Assembly (NCBI GenBank): GCA_009760885.1 | Contig: CM019699.1 | Location: 44,744,268 to 44,808,267, forward strand | DNA: 64,000 bases | Reading direction: 5' to 3' | DNA from: Achatina immaculata | Taxonomy: Eukaryota > Mollusca > Gastropoda > Stylommatophora > Achatinidae | Shown: positions 36,562 to 48,109 of the stretch, one piece after another | Position numbering within the stretch: position 1 is the first letter of the stretch | Layout: each line of letters begins with the position of its first letter | Notes under the pieces: generated by a model | Database searches by the model: none | The model's input: the letters and a program-made list of their open reading frames with translations, nothing else | Told to the model about the DNA's origin: nothing | Program-made: the position numbers and the translations under genes

Positions 36562-36943
36562 ATGAAGGAGTGTGTCAATGAAGCAGTTCTGAGGAGGAGG
36601 ACAAGTTTTTGGGAAATTTATTGACTAAAATATCAAGTGTTAAAAGTGCAATGTTCAGATTATATCCTCCAATAAAAATATTTTATGGTCTATCAGTTCC
36701 AACTATGTACACTGATTTATCACAGAAATTTCTTTTTTTTTAAAAATTACTTAGTTCAAAATTTTTTTTTAACATTTTCCTTACATAGTTCAGTAGCATG
36801 TGTACTTACAGACAAACATTTGATAACACAATTATGAAAAAAATGAAAGGTAGAGAGTAAGTTATTACTTAAGTTCTGCTACTCTTAGTTTTATGACACA
36901 TTCTTTGTTTGTGCTACAGATCTTCTTACCAATTATTAAAAAC
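36562..36943. other. AT-rich single-copy DNA
   Basis: T- and A-runs with no recognisable gene. It serves as the target region of the adjacent short LINE. Confidence 0.5.
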
Positions 36944-37273
36944 ATAGTTTCTTTAGAAATAACTAATGAAGAATGTATGAGAAGAGCTGGAGAGACAAAA
37001 AGCTTGTCAAAAAGATAAGAGAGAGACAATGTACTTTCACAGGACATGCAATGAGAAGAGGGGGCATTGAAAATATTATAACAACAGGAAAAATAGAAGG
37101 AAGAAGATCAAGAGGAAGACCAAGAGAAATGATACTGGACAGTCTGACGGGATGGTGTGAGAGGAGATCACCAACTGAGCTGATGGCCTGCATGAAGGAT
37201 CGCGTACTCTGGAGAAGCATAATAGCCAACGCCAGTCGGCACAGCACATGATGATGATGATGATAGTTTCTTT
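36944..37273 (+). mobile_element. LINE family B, 308-bp 5'-truncated insertion with target-site duplication
   Basis: 36955-37262 matches the last ~300 bp of the LINE at 26588-29085 (MRRGGIENIITTGKIEGRR, GRPREM and the (GAT)n tail) with very few differences. It is flanked by an 11-bp duplication, atagtttcttt, at 36944-36954 and 37263-37273. A short, severely 5'-truncated, near-identical copy with intact flanks points to recent family B retrotransposition. Confidence 0.93.
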
Positions 37274-37274
37274 G

Positions 37275-37870
37275 GCTTTTTACATTTGTAGAAATTTTAT
37301 AAAAAATATTTTCTTGTTCAAAAATTTACAGCACATCAATTTATTTTCTAGCAATCAAACTAAGTAGCTGGCTGGGTGACACGATGATGAAGCAGTGTCC
37401 TCGTGTTAACTTTTTTACTACAGCAAATTTGTTGTTACTAATTCTATATACTTTTACCATTTATCAAAAAGTTGTAGTCCAGAGTTGGGAAAGAACAAAA
37501 AAAAAAAAACAGCAGTTAGGGTTGGAGTCAAAGTTTTGGCGTAGCAACTCCACAGCACCAGTTGTCACGTTCTACTGTTCTACAGTTCTCTCATACTACA
37601 ATGTTTTCAAACCCTGTGTTGTACCTACACACTGTATGTGTCCACACAGGCATCACTTAATATCTCCCCTGTGTTTAAAACATCTTTTATATCATACAGT
37701 CCAGTATCTATCTTCTGCTACTGCTGTTGTGATCTTTTACTGTTAACTTTAATAACGGTATTATCTATTTTATTATCCACAAATAAAACTTCAGTACTAT
37801 ACTAACTTACTTCCTATGCTGGGTGTTCTCTCATTTTGTAGATTTATCTGATCTGCCATGAACAGATGCA
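37275..37870. other. Single-copy AT-rich DNA
   Basis: No domain is recognisable. The 120-codon plus frame 37384-37746 has no features I can name. Confidence 0.45.
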
Positions 37871-37877
37871 AAGTAGG

Positions 37878-38000
37878 TCTGTCTGGGTAGTGAAGTGATT
37901 AGTGCATTATCTCTCATGGCCAAGGTCAGTGGTTGAAATTCATCTGGAAGCACCCAGCTCATGTGTCCTGGCACTTTCTGGTGGTGAAGCAGGAGTGATG
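37878..38000 (+). mobile_element. Possible tRNA-derived SINE fragment
   Basis: The sequence 'gtctgggtagtgaagtgatt' resembles an RNA polymerase III A box in a tRNA-like head. About 35 bp later 'ggtcagtggttgaaattcat' resembles a mutated B box (GGTTCGAATCC). The spacing fits a tRNA without a long variable arm, but the B-box mismatches exclude a functional tRNA. SINE status rests on this similarity only. Confidence 0.45.
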
Positions 38001-38309
38001 GCCAGTGTCAGTCACTTCAGGTACCCACTTGTAGAAATGTGTACCTTGCACCTTCTTGAGCTGTAGAAGGAAAGATCCTGGTAAGTCAAAGAAATATGGA
38101 CACAAACACCATAAACTGCTAGATGCCTCAACAACATGACAGGGCTACTTCGATCTGTCATACTGAACATGCAGTATATAAACTTTAAGTTACATACGAG
38201 CAAGAAAAAAGATAAATGGTGAATTTTGTAATTTTCAACACTGGTTTCAATCAACTGATCAATCGAGTGCCATGTCACGTGGCGTAGGCAATCATTTCTC
38301 TCTACAATT

Positions 38310-39290
38310 CCCTGTCTTTAGATTTGATTATGAGATCTGCTAGTGACTTCCTTCCTAGCCACACTGACAGCCCATCCAGTAACTTCTCTCTCTGTCTTCC
38401 TTTGTCTCTTCTTCTTTCAGTTTTTCCACTTGCCACAATGTATTCCAATTTTCCTCTTCTCAGAAAATGTCCTAAATAATCTCGTTTGTCTGCCTCTGAT
38501 CTTTGCAGTAATTTGCCTTTTAATTCCAGTCTCTCTTAAGACTTCCTCATTGGTTTTCTTAGCTGTCCATGGTACCTTCAACATTCTTCTTATGAACCAC
38601 ATTTCCAAGGCCTAAAGTTTTCAGTGTACTCTCTTATTCATGGACCATGCTTCACATCCATAAAACAAAATTGGCTCGATGTAACATTTAAGTACTCGGA
38701 ATCTTGTTTCCATTGATATGGATCTGTTGCGCAAGATGTTTCTCGTTTTCTGGAATCCTGACTTGGCCTGAGCATGTCTGCTTTTTATTTCATTGTGACA
38801 TTTCCCATCAGCTGTTATAGTTGCTCCTAAGTACTTGAATCTATCAACTTGTTTCAGTTCTGTGCCATCGATAGTAATGCTACATTTTGTGGTATTTTTC
38901 TCTTTGAGATGACCATCACTTCAGTCTTCTTTTTACTCAGACTGAGATCTTTACTTTTACTTTCACGAACCACAATGTCCAGAAGAGCCTGTAGCTTCCC
39001 TTCACTTTTAGCAATCAGAACTGTGTCGTCTATATATCTTAATTTGTTAAGGTTGTACCCGCCAATTGATATTCCTGGCAAACTCTCTATATTTCTCATT
39101 ATGTTTTCGCTGTACAAGGAAAAGAGGTCAGGAGATAGCACACATCCTAGTCTCACTCCCAATTTTATGTCCTGGAATGCTCCTATTTGGTTCTCAACCT
39201 TCATTGCTGCTGATTGCTGCCAGTATAAGTTTTTTATGAGTTTCAGATCTTTCCCATCTATGTTTCATCTGGTTTCATCCTGTATCTGTC
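38310..39290 (-). mobile_element. LINE family B-related, degenerate RT-to-tail copy
   Basis: On the minus strand, 39204-38854 encodes a reverse-transcriptase core: [18 protein letters not shown], then LRYIDDTVLIAK with the catalytic DD at about 39029, and TEVMVISKR. Downstream pieces give MEMWFIRRMLKVPWTAKKT near 38600 and a tail with GRQ-R---L near 38390. The organisation parallels the family B element at 26588, but it is clearly diverged and broken by frameshifts. Catalytic YADD reads YIDD here. Confidence 0.85.
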
Positions 39291-39319
39291 ATAATATGCG
39301 TCTAAAGTAATACAACCAG

Positions 39320-39383
39320 AATATATATATATGTGTCAATCTGTAATATATATATATATACATATATATATATTTTATATATA
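39320..39383. repeat. AT microsatellite
   Basis: Imperfect (AT)n immediately left of a LINE; a similar tract lies just right of it (40103-40120). Confidence 0.9.
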
Positions 39384-40102
39384 TGTCAGTCCGTAAGAAC
39401 AGAGAAGAGCAAAACCTCTATCTTAATGCAAAGAAAACTAAATAGATCACAAATGACAAAACAAACAAGACAGCTGATATATGTATCAATGAGGAAAAAC
39501 TGGAAGAAGTGGAGAGTTTTGAATATCTTGGATCACTACTAACTAATAATGGAGATACAATGAGGGAAATTAAAAGGAGGACATCTATCGCTCTTCAGAA
39601 AGTAAAACAACTAAAGAATCTGTGGAGAGGAAAAGACAGAACCACAAAAATAAGATTTTTAAGGGCATGCATCTTTCCCATCGCAACATATGCCTGTGAG
39701 ACCTGGACACTTAACAAAACAGCTGAGAAACGCATAAATGGCTTTGAATGTAAATGCTACAGATGAGTTCTTCAAATATCATGGACACAAAAAAGAATAA
39801 ATATATCCATACTACAAGAACTTAATATTGAAGAAGGCTGGCTAGTAAAGAGGATTAAAGAGAGAAAACTTAAATATTTTGTACACATTAAATGTCATGA
39901 TAATCTAGAGAAGACCGTCTTGGAAGGGTAGATAATGGGAAAAAGAAAGAGAAAACGAACAAGGCGAAGATGGCTGCAAGACATCGTTGAAGATCTGCAA
40001 ATGAATGCATCAGCAGCAGGCCATCTTGCTCACAACCGAGAGGCCTACGGGAGTGCTGTTAGGGAGGTAAAGTGCCCTAAGGGTCATGCACATGAATGAA
40101 GA
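39384..40102 (+). mobile_element. LINE family A, 5'-truncated copy inserted in an AT tract
   Basis: Plus-strand copy of the family A C-terminus. It opens in the segment equivalent to RKNSEEQNLYLNAKKT and continues with MESFEYLGSLLTNNGDTMREIKRRTSI (39509), FLRACIFPIATYACETWTLN, FECKCYR, the KRKR and RW-QDI motifs and the atgaatga tail. A stop interrupts the frame at 39764. AT repeats on both sides suggest insertion into the microsatellite. Confidence 0.88.
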
Positions 40103-40119
40103 TATATATATCTATATAT

Positions 40120-41500
40120 TGTAAAACTTCTTCATTTCCTTAATTTGTTTCTCAGCTCATTATTGTAAAACTTTTCTTATTCTTTTCCAACTGTATAGTT
40201 TCTACTCACGGACAATAATCTGCTCCGCATACTTCTACACTAGGGAAAACAAGAAACATTTCCCTGCTATTTGCTGTTCACAATCAACTTCGACGTCTGC
40301 TACTGGGGGCGGCCATTGTTGCACTCGCTTAACACTCAAACAAATATCCTTTTCTATAATACCCCACGAAAGTTTTTTTTAATCTAATTTTATAACTAAG
40401 TTTTTAGTATTACTCTAAATTCTATTTTATATTAATTAGAAAATGCAAACCCATTTTGGGAAAAAAAATTAATGGAATAGATTTGAGATGCTCTAATGGA
40501 CGATTGTTCTAAAACAAGGGTCAGCAAACTGGACGCCAAATCGCCGTTTCTGGCGAAGTGGCCGTGAAATTGTGGCGAATTAGTATTGTTCGCATAATAT
40601 GTCCTACGGTTAAATCTTTCCGCTTTTCACGAGAGCTTGTCACATATGCAACAGGAAACAAAGAATTTTAATTCCCAGACAGAAAATTGTGAAGTGACTT
40701 TAACACGGCGTTGTACTGTTAGCATTCAAACAAAAATCACTTTCCCTTCCCGGGTGTTGCGAATTTCTACTAGACAGGCACTGCTGGTTTCACTGTCGGA
40801 CATCTTTTATTTGGGCTGCGAGACAGCGAAGTTTATTAGTACACTGTACTCTCGTGGCTGGACGGCTGTTCGTCCTACCAGAGTCCATGGTTTAAGCCCC
40901 AGCTCTTGTCATTTTTCTTTCTCTCAAATCTAAAAATGGTTTGTCTGTGATTTTTTCGAAGGCTACACGAATAAGACTTTGCTAAATCACTTTAATGTGC
41001 AAAAAGCTTCGTTGCTTCTCACCTGAAAAACGTGCAGGGTGAGCATTTTCCTATTACCACATGTTTTCTGCCAGATGCACAAAAGAAGAAAAGTTATGTT
41101 TCAGGCTGAATTTAATTTTATCTGTTGTCTCATTTTTTTTTAAAGTCCCGCTATAGACGCCGAGATGATAATTATTGTATTTTCACTTTTTTAGCGTTCA
41201 ATGATAGCTGTATTTCAGAACATCTTTACATTTTTTTTTGGGGGGGGGGGGATAAATTTTGTGGCAATTTTAGAAGTAGTGTAAGTTTAAATATACGTAC
41301 AACATTTCTATACATTGTAAAAGAAATTTACTGTCAAATTTCACAAATTACACCTTATCTTATATCTTCTGTTAAAATTAATACTTTAAACAGCAGCAAC
41401 TGAAAAGCCGATATAAACATGTTTTGAATGACCGTTAAATTATCGTTAAATAATTTTATTAATTTAAAAATTACCGAACACTTTAATTCAACTGGTTTTT
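40120..41500. other. AT-rich single-copy DNA with a possible hAT terminal sequence
   Basis: Near 40518, 'gggtcagcaaactggacgcc' resembles the inverted-terminal sequence of many hAT elements, but I find no partner end. Near 40845-40910 there is a tRNA-like stretch with a 'ggtttaagcccc' B-box-like motif. Open frames at 40637-40933 and 41125-41403 show no domain. Confidence 0.4.
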
Positions 41501-41514
41501 TTCCACACTTTTGT

Positions 41515-41725
41515 TTTATAACAACAATATAACACTGACATCAACAGTATGAATGACAATAACAATATAAACATCATCAACAACAGTAATGCAAACAGCA
41601 TCAACAACCGCTATATACATAACATCAACAACATAAATAACAATACCATCAACAACAATAATATAAACAACAATATTGGTATAAACAACATTGATAACAA
41701 CATCGATAACAACATCGACAAGACC
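41515..41725. repeat. AAC/ATA-rich imperfect simple repeat
   Basis: Low-complexity run of aacatcaacaac and related triplets. It gives an Asn/Ile-rich plus frame of no likely significance. Confidence 0.85.
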
Positions 41726-41817
41726 AAAAAAAAAGAAAAAAACTGTCATTTTGACAGATCAAGTGATAAAACCATGATAAACGATAGTCATGGAAGTGAA
41801 AATACAACCATCACAGC

Positions 41818-42025
41818 CAGTGAAGTGAACATACAGCCATCATAGCCAGGGAAGTGAACATACAGCCATCATGGTCAGTGAAGTGAACATACAGCCGTCA
41901 CAGTCAAGGAATTGAACATACAGCCAGGGAATTGAACATACAGCCATCACAGACAAGAAACTGAACATACAACCATCACAGCCAGGGAACTGAACATACA
42001 TCCATGGAACTGAACATACAGACAT
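41818..42025. repeat. ~28-bp minisatellite
   Basis: About seven imperfect copies of 'gaacatacagccatcacagc' plus a short variable arm. Some units are shortened. Confidence 0.88.
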
Positions 42026-42029
42026 GTAT

Positions 42030-42715
42030 ATTCGGAAGTGAATGGTTCATTACTAGACGCAGACAGTGAACAAACGATAATGTGAACAGGGAGATGGAAC
42101 AAACATGCAGACATACAGGTTTAATATAGGCAAGCAAAAAAGAGATGAATAGAGCTGATTACAAGTGTGTCATCGTAAAATAATAAAACTGTTCCTACTT
42201 TTTCCTTGTTTATAGATTTGATAAAGCGGGAATTCTTGTATGCAGTCCGCACCAACAGGTTCGGGAAAGCATTAAACTTGAACGTCCCGTGTAATACTGG
42301 ACATATTTTGTAGCTGCAGGATCGAAACTACTCTAGGATGGACTGCCGGATACAGATGACTGGTCCAGACAAAGTGTGTCCAGTTACCAGTCGCAACCAA
42401 CTTCTCACCCTGTCCTTTTCTGACATTCGAAGGTGAAGGTCGTGTTTGTCGCAGATGTGTGAGTGTTTGTGTGGATGTGGTTCGTGTGTGGCAGGTTGTT
42501 TTACTTTATGCTGCCTGTGAGCGCATGCTTAATGGTTTTAGATCGCCATATATATATTCACTTTCTTGGATCTTTTGTACACATCTGTCATATCTTAATT
42601 AAATCTTATATCCTTCTCGTGCCGTTATACGTCACGTATGGCTTGCATGGTAGTTCGCCAATTTTTCCTGTTTTCGGCGAGCTTTTAAACTTCATCAAGG
42701 GATTTTATGCCTATT
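42030..42715. other. Single-copy DNA, nothing recognised
   Basis: No repeat or protein signature recognised. The 84-codon plus frame (42463-42717) is hydrophobic but has no support. Confidence 0.45.
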
Positions 42716-42719
42716 AATA

Positions 42720-43335
42720 TGGCCTCTCTTAACATGTCCTCTTCAGAGTTTCACGCGGTCTGCCTCTTTTTCTTCGGCCTGTTGTGTTCCACTTGATAGC
42801 TTGTTTTGGGATTCTCTGATCATTTCTTCTCATCACGTGACCAACATATGTCCATCTCCTTTTCCTGATCACCCATGAGACTGGTTGTTGTTCAGTCATC
42901 TGTCTTATCTCTGCATTGTTCTTGAATTCGTTCCACTTGATACCGAGTATTTTCCATAGGCATTTATTTTCAAAAGAGTCTAATTTCTTGTCTGTTTCTT
43001 TAGTTGATTTCCAGCTTTCGCATGCATAAATGAGGGTGGATATTACATTTGAATTGAATAGTCTTAACTTGGTTTCTGTGCTTATAACTTTTGAGTGCCA
43101 TATGTTCTCAAGACTCTTGAAGATCGATGCTGCTTTTGTAATTCTAATTCAAATTTCCTTTTTTGTGTCACCATCCCGGTCTATGTAGTTGCCAAGGTAT
43201 GCAAACTGATTGACGTCTTCAACATTTGTCCCTTCTACGTGTATTTTTCCATTTTGATTAATGGGAAGTTTCATTATTTTGTCCTTGTTAATTTCAAGTC
43301 CTATTTTGCTAGCCAGTGAGGGCAGAATATCTGTT
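42720..43335 (-). mobile_element. LINE family C, reverse-transcriptase C-terminal part
   Basis: The reverse complement translates, with few breaks, into the end of an RT: KIGLEINKDKIMKLPI, FAYLGNYIDRDG, FNSNVISTLIYACESWKST, FENKCLWKILGIKW, then WTYVGHVMRRND and GRRKRGRPRETLKR close to 42730. The RT catalytic box is missing because the copy stops just downstream of it. The final motif is the same type as in the relic at 30340-30600. Confidence 0.88.
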
Positions 43336-43339
43336 TTTT

Positions 43340-43690
43340 TTTTTTAATCGAGATATTCTAGTTGGGTCCCAAGTACCCAGTCAATACCTTTTCACACATC
43401 TGTACGCAGGATACATTGCACTTCTCTGTACATATATTTTACCGGCGTATGTAAGTGTTTCTGGTGGAAGTGTTCACTTTTGTGTGGTGGTATCGGAGAG
43501 TTGTGGTCCCAGACAACCATTAATTTAGCGTCTAACATGTTCAAGGTCATGTACCCGAGGAGTGCTCCCAACACATGCAGCAATACCCCCACCCCTCGAT
43601 CTGAGCCGGTCAGAAAATGTACAGCGAGAGCTATTGTATGCCACACGAAATGAGGAAAATAGTCTCCTTTTGCCCACTGGACTCTGTATT
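43340..43690. other. Single-copy DNA, nothing recognised
   Basis: No repeat or protein signature. A T-run lies at 43336-43345. Confidence 0.45.
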
Positions 43691-43694
43691 ACTT

Positions 43695-43972
43695 GAATGA
43701 AGAGGAGGAGGAGGAAAGAAGAAAACTGGGGTTGAGGAGAAGGATGAAAACATGAGAGAGGAGGAGAAGTATAAGAAGAAAAACAAGAAGGATGAGTTTC
43801 ATGAGAATGAGGAGCTCAATGAAATGCTGGATGAGAAGAAAAACAAGAAGGATGGGATAAGGGTGAGATGATGAGGAGCAGAAGAAGGAAGGGTTAAGTA
43901 AAAGGATGAGAAGAAGGAGGAGGAGGAGAAGAAGAAGAGGGGCGGAGAAGACGAAGGAGAAGGAAGAGTCAG
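43695..43972. repeat. Purine-rich (GAGGA / AAGAA) tract
   Basis: Strong strand asymmetry: almost only A and G on the plus strand, with recurring 'gatgagaagaaaaacaagaag'-like blocks. Confidence 0.88.
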
Positions 43973-44024
43973 GTTTTTTTATGTCAACATTTTGCTCCAT
44001 CGCACATTGATTGAGTCTCGACCA

Positions 44025-45095
44025 CTCTTACATTCTTGGGTTCTAGTCTCGACCACTCTTACACTCTTGGGTTCTAGTCTCGACCACTCTTACACTCTTG
44101 GGTTCTAGTCTCGACCACTCTTACACTCTTGGGTTCTAGTCTCGACCACTCTTAAACTTTTGGGTTCTAGTCTCGACCACTCTTACACTCTTGGGTTCTA
44201 GTCTCGACCACTCTTACACTCTTGGGTTCTAGTCTCGACCACTCTTAAACTCTTGGGTTCTAGTCTCGACCACTCTCGCACACTTGAGTTGTTGCCTTGA
44301 CCATTCTTGAACCCTTGGGGTGTTGCCTCGGCCACTCTTGAACTCTTGGGTTCTTGCCTTGATCACTCTTGAACTCTTGGGTTCGAATCTCAACAACTCT
44401 AGACCTCTTGGGTTCTTGCCTCTACCACTCTTGAACTCTTGGGTTCTTGCCTTGATCCCTCTTGAACTCTTGGGTTCGAATCTCAACCACTCTAGAACTC
44501 TTGGGCTCTTGCTTCGACCACTCTTGACCTCTTGGGGTCTTGCCTCGACCACTCTTACGTTCTTGGGCTCTTGCCTCTACCACTCTTGACCTCTTGGGCT
44601 CTTGCCTCTACCACTCTTGACCTCTTGGGCTCTTGCCTCTACCACTCTTGACCTCGTGGGCTCTTGCCTTTACTACTCTTGAACTCTTGGGCTCTTGCCT
44701 CTACCACTCTTGAACTCTTGGGTTCTTGCCTCTACCACTCTCGACCTCTTGGGCTCTTGCCTCTACCACTCTCGACCTCTTGGGCTCTTGCCTCTACCAC
44801 TCTCGACCTCTTGGGCTCTTGCCTCTACCACTGTTGACCTCTTGGGCTCTTGTCTCTACCACTCTTGAACTCTTGGGCTCTTGCCTCTACCACTCTTGAA
44901 CTCTTGGGCTCTTGCCTCTACCACTCTTGACCTCTTGGGCTCTTGCCTCTACCACTCTTGACCTCGTGGGCTCTTGCATCTACCACTCTTGACCTCTTGG
45001 GCTCTTGCATCTACCACTCTTGACCTCTTGGGCTCTTGCCTCGACTTTTCTTGAACTCTTGGACTCTTGCCTCTACCACTCTTGAACCCTTGTGC
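44025..45095. repeat. 31-bp minisatellite array
   Basis: About 34 copies of a 31-bp unit (ctcgaccactcttacactct...). The left part carries 'ttctagtctcgacc', the right part 'ctcttgcctctacc'. A few units contain 'gggttcgaatctc', which mimics a tRNA B box by chance. Confidence 0.95.
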
Positions 45096-45144
45096 AGCTA
45101 ATGTTTGTGTTACCAGCGTGACACAAGCTGCTAGAGCATGTCTT

Positions 45145-45471
45145 GACTTTGATAATATGTGCTAGTGTCTGTAAGATAATGTATGCTGGTATCTGTCAGA
45201 TAATGTATGCTAGTATCTATCAGATAATTTGTGCTAGTATCTATAAAATGATATGTGCTAGTGTCTGTAAGATAATGCATGCAGATATCTGTAAGATAAT
45301 GTGTGCTAGTATCTGTAAAATAATATGTGCTAGTGTCTGTAAGATGGTGTCCTAGTATCTGTAATATGATATGTGCTGATATCGAAATGATGATATGTGC
45401 TAGTATCTAAATGATGATATGTGCTAGTATCTGTAAGATAATGTCCTTGTATCTGTAAAGTAATATGTGCT
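45145..45471. repeat. 24-bp satellite, left segment (split by a LINE)
   Basis: About 13 diverged copies of a 24-bp unit (gctagtatctgtaagataat). The same array resumes at 46673. The last nine bases (atatgtgct, 45463-45471) form the left target-site duplication of the inserted LINE. Confidence 0.93.
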
Positions 45472-46672
45472 CATTCATTCATTTATTTGCATTACCCTTG
45501 CGGAACTTTGCCTCCCTAACAGCTCTCCTGTAGACCTCTCGGTTGTGAGCAAGATGGCCTGCCGCTGATGCATCCATTTGCAGATCCTCAACAATGTCTT
45601 ACACCATCTTCGCCTTGGTCTTCCTCTCTTTCTTTTTACCATTATGTACCCTTCCAAGACAGTCTTCTCTAGATTATCATGACATTTAATGTGTCCAAAG
45701 TATTTAAGTTTTCTCTCTCTAATCCTCTTTACTACCCAGCCTTCTTCAGTATTAAGTTCTTGTAGTATAGATATATTTGTTCTTTTCTGTGTCTATGATA
45801 TTTGAAGAACTCTTCTGTAGCATTTACATTCAAAGGCATTTATGTGTTTCTCAGCTGTTTTGTTAAGTGTCCAGGTCTCACAGGCATATGTTGCGATGGG
45901 AAAGATGCATGCCTTTAAAAATCTTATTTTTGTGATTCTGTCTGCTCCTCTCCACAGATTCTTTAGTTGTTTTACTTTCTGAAGAGCGATAGATGTCCTC
46001 CTTTTAATTTCCCTCATTGTATCTCCATTATTAGTTAGTAGTGATCCAAGATATTCAAAACTCTCCACCTCTTCCAGTTTTTCCTCATTGATACATATTT
46101 CAGTTTCTTTGTTTGTTTTGTCAGTTGTCATCAATTTAGTTTTCTTCGCATTAAGATAGAGGTTTTGCTCTTCGCTGTTCTTACGGACTGACATAATTAG
46201 TTTTTCCACTCCTTTTTGTATTGTGGACAGTAATACTGTGTCATCAGTATATCTAATCTCTGGTATTTCATAACCTCCAATTGTTATGGCATCATAATAT
46301 TCTTTGTCTACATCTTTTCTAACATTCCTCATTATGTTTTCAGTATACAAGTTAAATAAGAAAGGCAACAATATGCACCCCTGACGGACGCCTTGTTTTA
46401 TGTCAAACCAAGTTGTTGTTTCACCATTTATTCTTACTGCTGCTTGTTGGTCTAGATACAGCAGTGATGTTAATTGTATCAAATGTGTTGGAAATCCCAT
46501 TTTTTCTGTTAATTCCCAAAGTTTCTGGTGTTGTACACAATCAAATGCCTTTGAGTAGTCTATAAAGGATAAATATAGATTCACATTAAACTCTCTGCAT
46601 TTTTCTATTATTAATCTTATACTGAATATATGATCTCTTGATCCTCTTCCTTGCCTGAAACCAGCTTGGACC
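45472..46672 (-). mobile_element. LINE family A, 1.2-kb copy inserted into the 24-bp satellite
   Basis: The minus-strand frame 46674-45793 (293 codons) is a nearly intact RT segment: QAGFRQGRGSRDHIFSIR, FIDYSKAFDCVQ, IKQGVRQGCILLPFLFNLY, then the catalytic IRYTDDTVLLS at about 46250, ESFEYLGSLL and ACETWTLNKT. The C-terminal KRKRGRPRRRW piece lies at 45657-45475 in another frame. It ends in a cattcattcatt (minus: aatgaatg) tail and is flanked by atatgtgct on both sides. YTDD replaces YADD. The element is 5'-truncated inside the RT domain; one or more frameshifts near 45790 separate RT and tail. Confidence 0.93.
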
Positions 46673-47525
46673 ATATGTGCTAGTATCTGTAAAATAATGT
46701 CCTGGTATCTGTAATATAATGTGTGCTAGTATCTGTAAGATTATATGTGCTAGTATCTGTAAGCTGATATGTGCTAGTATCTGTAAGCTGATATGTGCTA
46801 AAATCTGTAAGCTGATATGCGCTAGTATCTGTAAGATGATATGTGCTAGTATCTGTAAGCTGATATGTGCTAGTATCTGTAAGATGATATGTGCTAGTAT
46901 CTGTAAGATGATATGTGCTAGTATCTGTAAGCTTATATGTGCTAGTATCTGTAAGATGATATGTGCTAGTATCTGTAAGCTGATATGTGCTAGTATCTGT
47001 AAGCTGATATGTGCTAGTATCTATAAGCTGATATGTGCTAGTATCTGTAAGATGATATGTGCTAGTATCTGTAAGCTGATATGTGCTAGTATCTGTAAGC
47101 TGATATGTGCTAGTATCTGTAAGATGATATGTGCTAGTATCTGTAAGCTGATATGTGCTAGTATCTGTAAGCTGATATGTGCTAGTATCTGTAAGCTGAT
47201 ATGTGCTAGTATCTGTAAGATGATATGTGCTAGTATCTGTAAGCTGATATGTGCTAGTATCTTTAAGCTGATATGTGCTAGTATCTGTAAGCTGATATGT
47301 GCTAGTATCTGTAAGCTGATATGTGCTAGTATCTGTAAGCTGATATGTGCTAGTATCTGTAAGCTGATATGTGCTAGTATCTGTAAGATGATATGTGCTA
47401 GTATCTGTAAGATGATATGTGCTAGTATCTGTAAGATGATATGTGCTAGTATCTGTAAGATGATATGTGCTAGTATCTGTAAGATGATATGTGCTAGTAT
47501 CTGTAAGATGATATGTGCTGTAACG
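46673..47525. repeat. 24-bp satellite, right segment
   Basis: About 35 copies, much more uniform than those left of the LINE, alternating 'taagatgat' and 'taagctgat'. With a 24-bp period and no stops, the plus strand is open for 273 codons (an eight-residue CASICK-L/M repeat). I treat that as an artefact. Confidence 0.95.
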
Positions 47526-47621
47526 AGTAAGAAGAACTAACTACAGATCACTCTCTTACAGAATATCTGCAGTACGGGCCAGGGAGAGGCTACAGAGGCT
47601 TATTAAGTTACAGGACAAAAA

Positions 47622-47895
47622 AATTCCAAGAGGTTAGTTCCTACCTGGAGAGGGTGGCAGGTTTCAAGAGGTTAGTTCCTACCTGGAGAGGGTGGCAGGG
47701 TTCAAGAAGTTAGTTCCTACCTGGAGAGGGTGGCAGGGTTCAAGAGGTCAGTTCCTACCTGGAAAGGGTGGCAGGTTTCAAGAGGTTAGTTCCTACCTGG
47801 AGAGGGTGGCAGGGTTCAAGAGGTTAGTTCTTACCAAGAAGGAGTGGCAAGTTTCAAGAGGTTAGTTCCTACCAGGAGTTTCAGTGAGAGGGTGG
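47622..47895. repeat. 38-bp minisatellite
   Basis: About seven copies of a unit starting 'aagaggttagttcctacctg' and ending 'ggtggcaggtttc'. Confidence 0.92.
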
Positions 47896-48109
47896 CAGGT
47901 TCGAAGAGGGATAGAGGAAAGGAGAGAGCGAGGAAGCAAGGCAATGTGAAACAGGATTCCCCTTACAAGGAGACTACTGGTTTGATTGATTCTTCTTGTG
48001 GAGTACAGTTTCAACTTATAAGTTTCTTCTTGTTGCTGGTGTTCTAACCATCACCTAATTTTCTGTATTATACACTAAGAAAATACAACAAGACACCCAG
48101 GCTTTCCAC

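Noticed and set aside
44370..44490. ggttcgaatctc motifs resembling a tRNA B box
   Set aside because: They recur as part of the 31-bp array; there is no A box or cloverleaf.
46719..47540. 273-codon open frame with an eight-residue CASICK repeat
   Set aside because: It follows from a stop-free 24-bp satellite unit; no start context, domain or non-repetitive part supports a gene.
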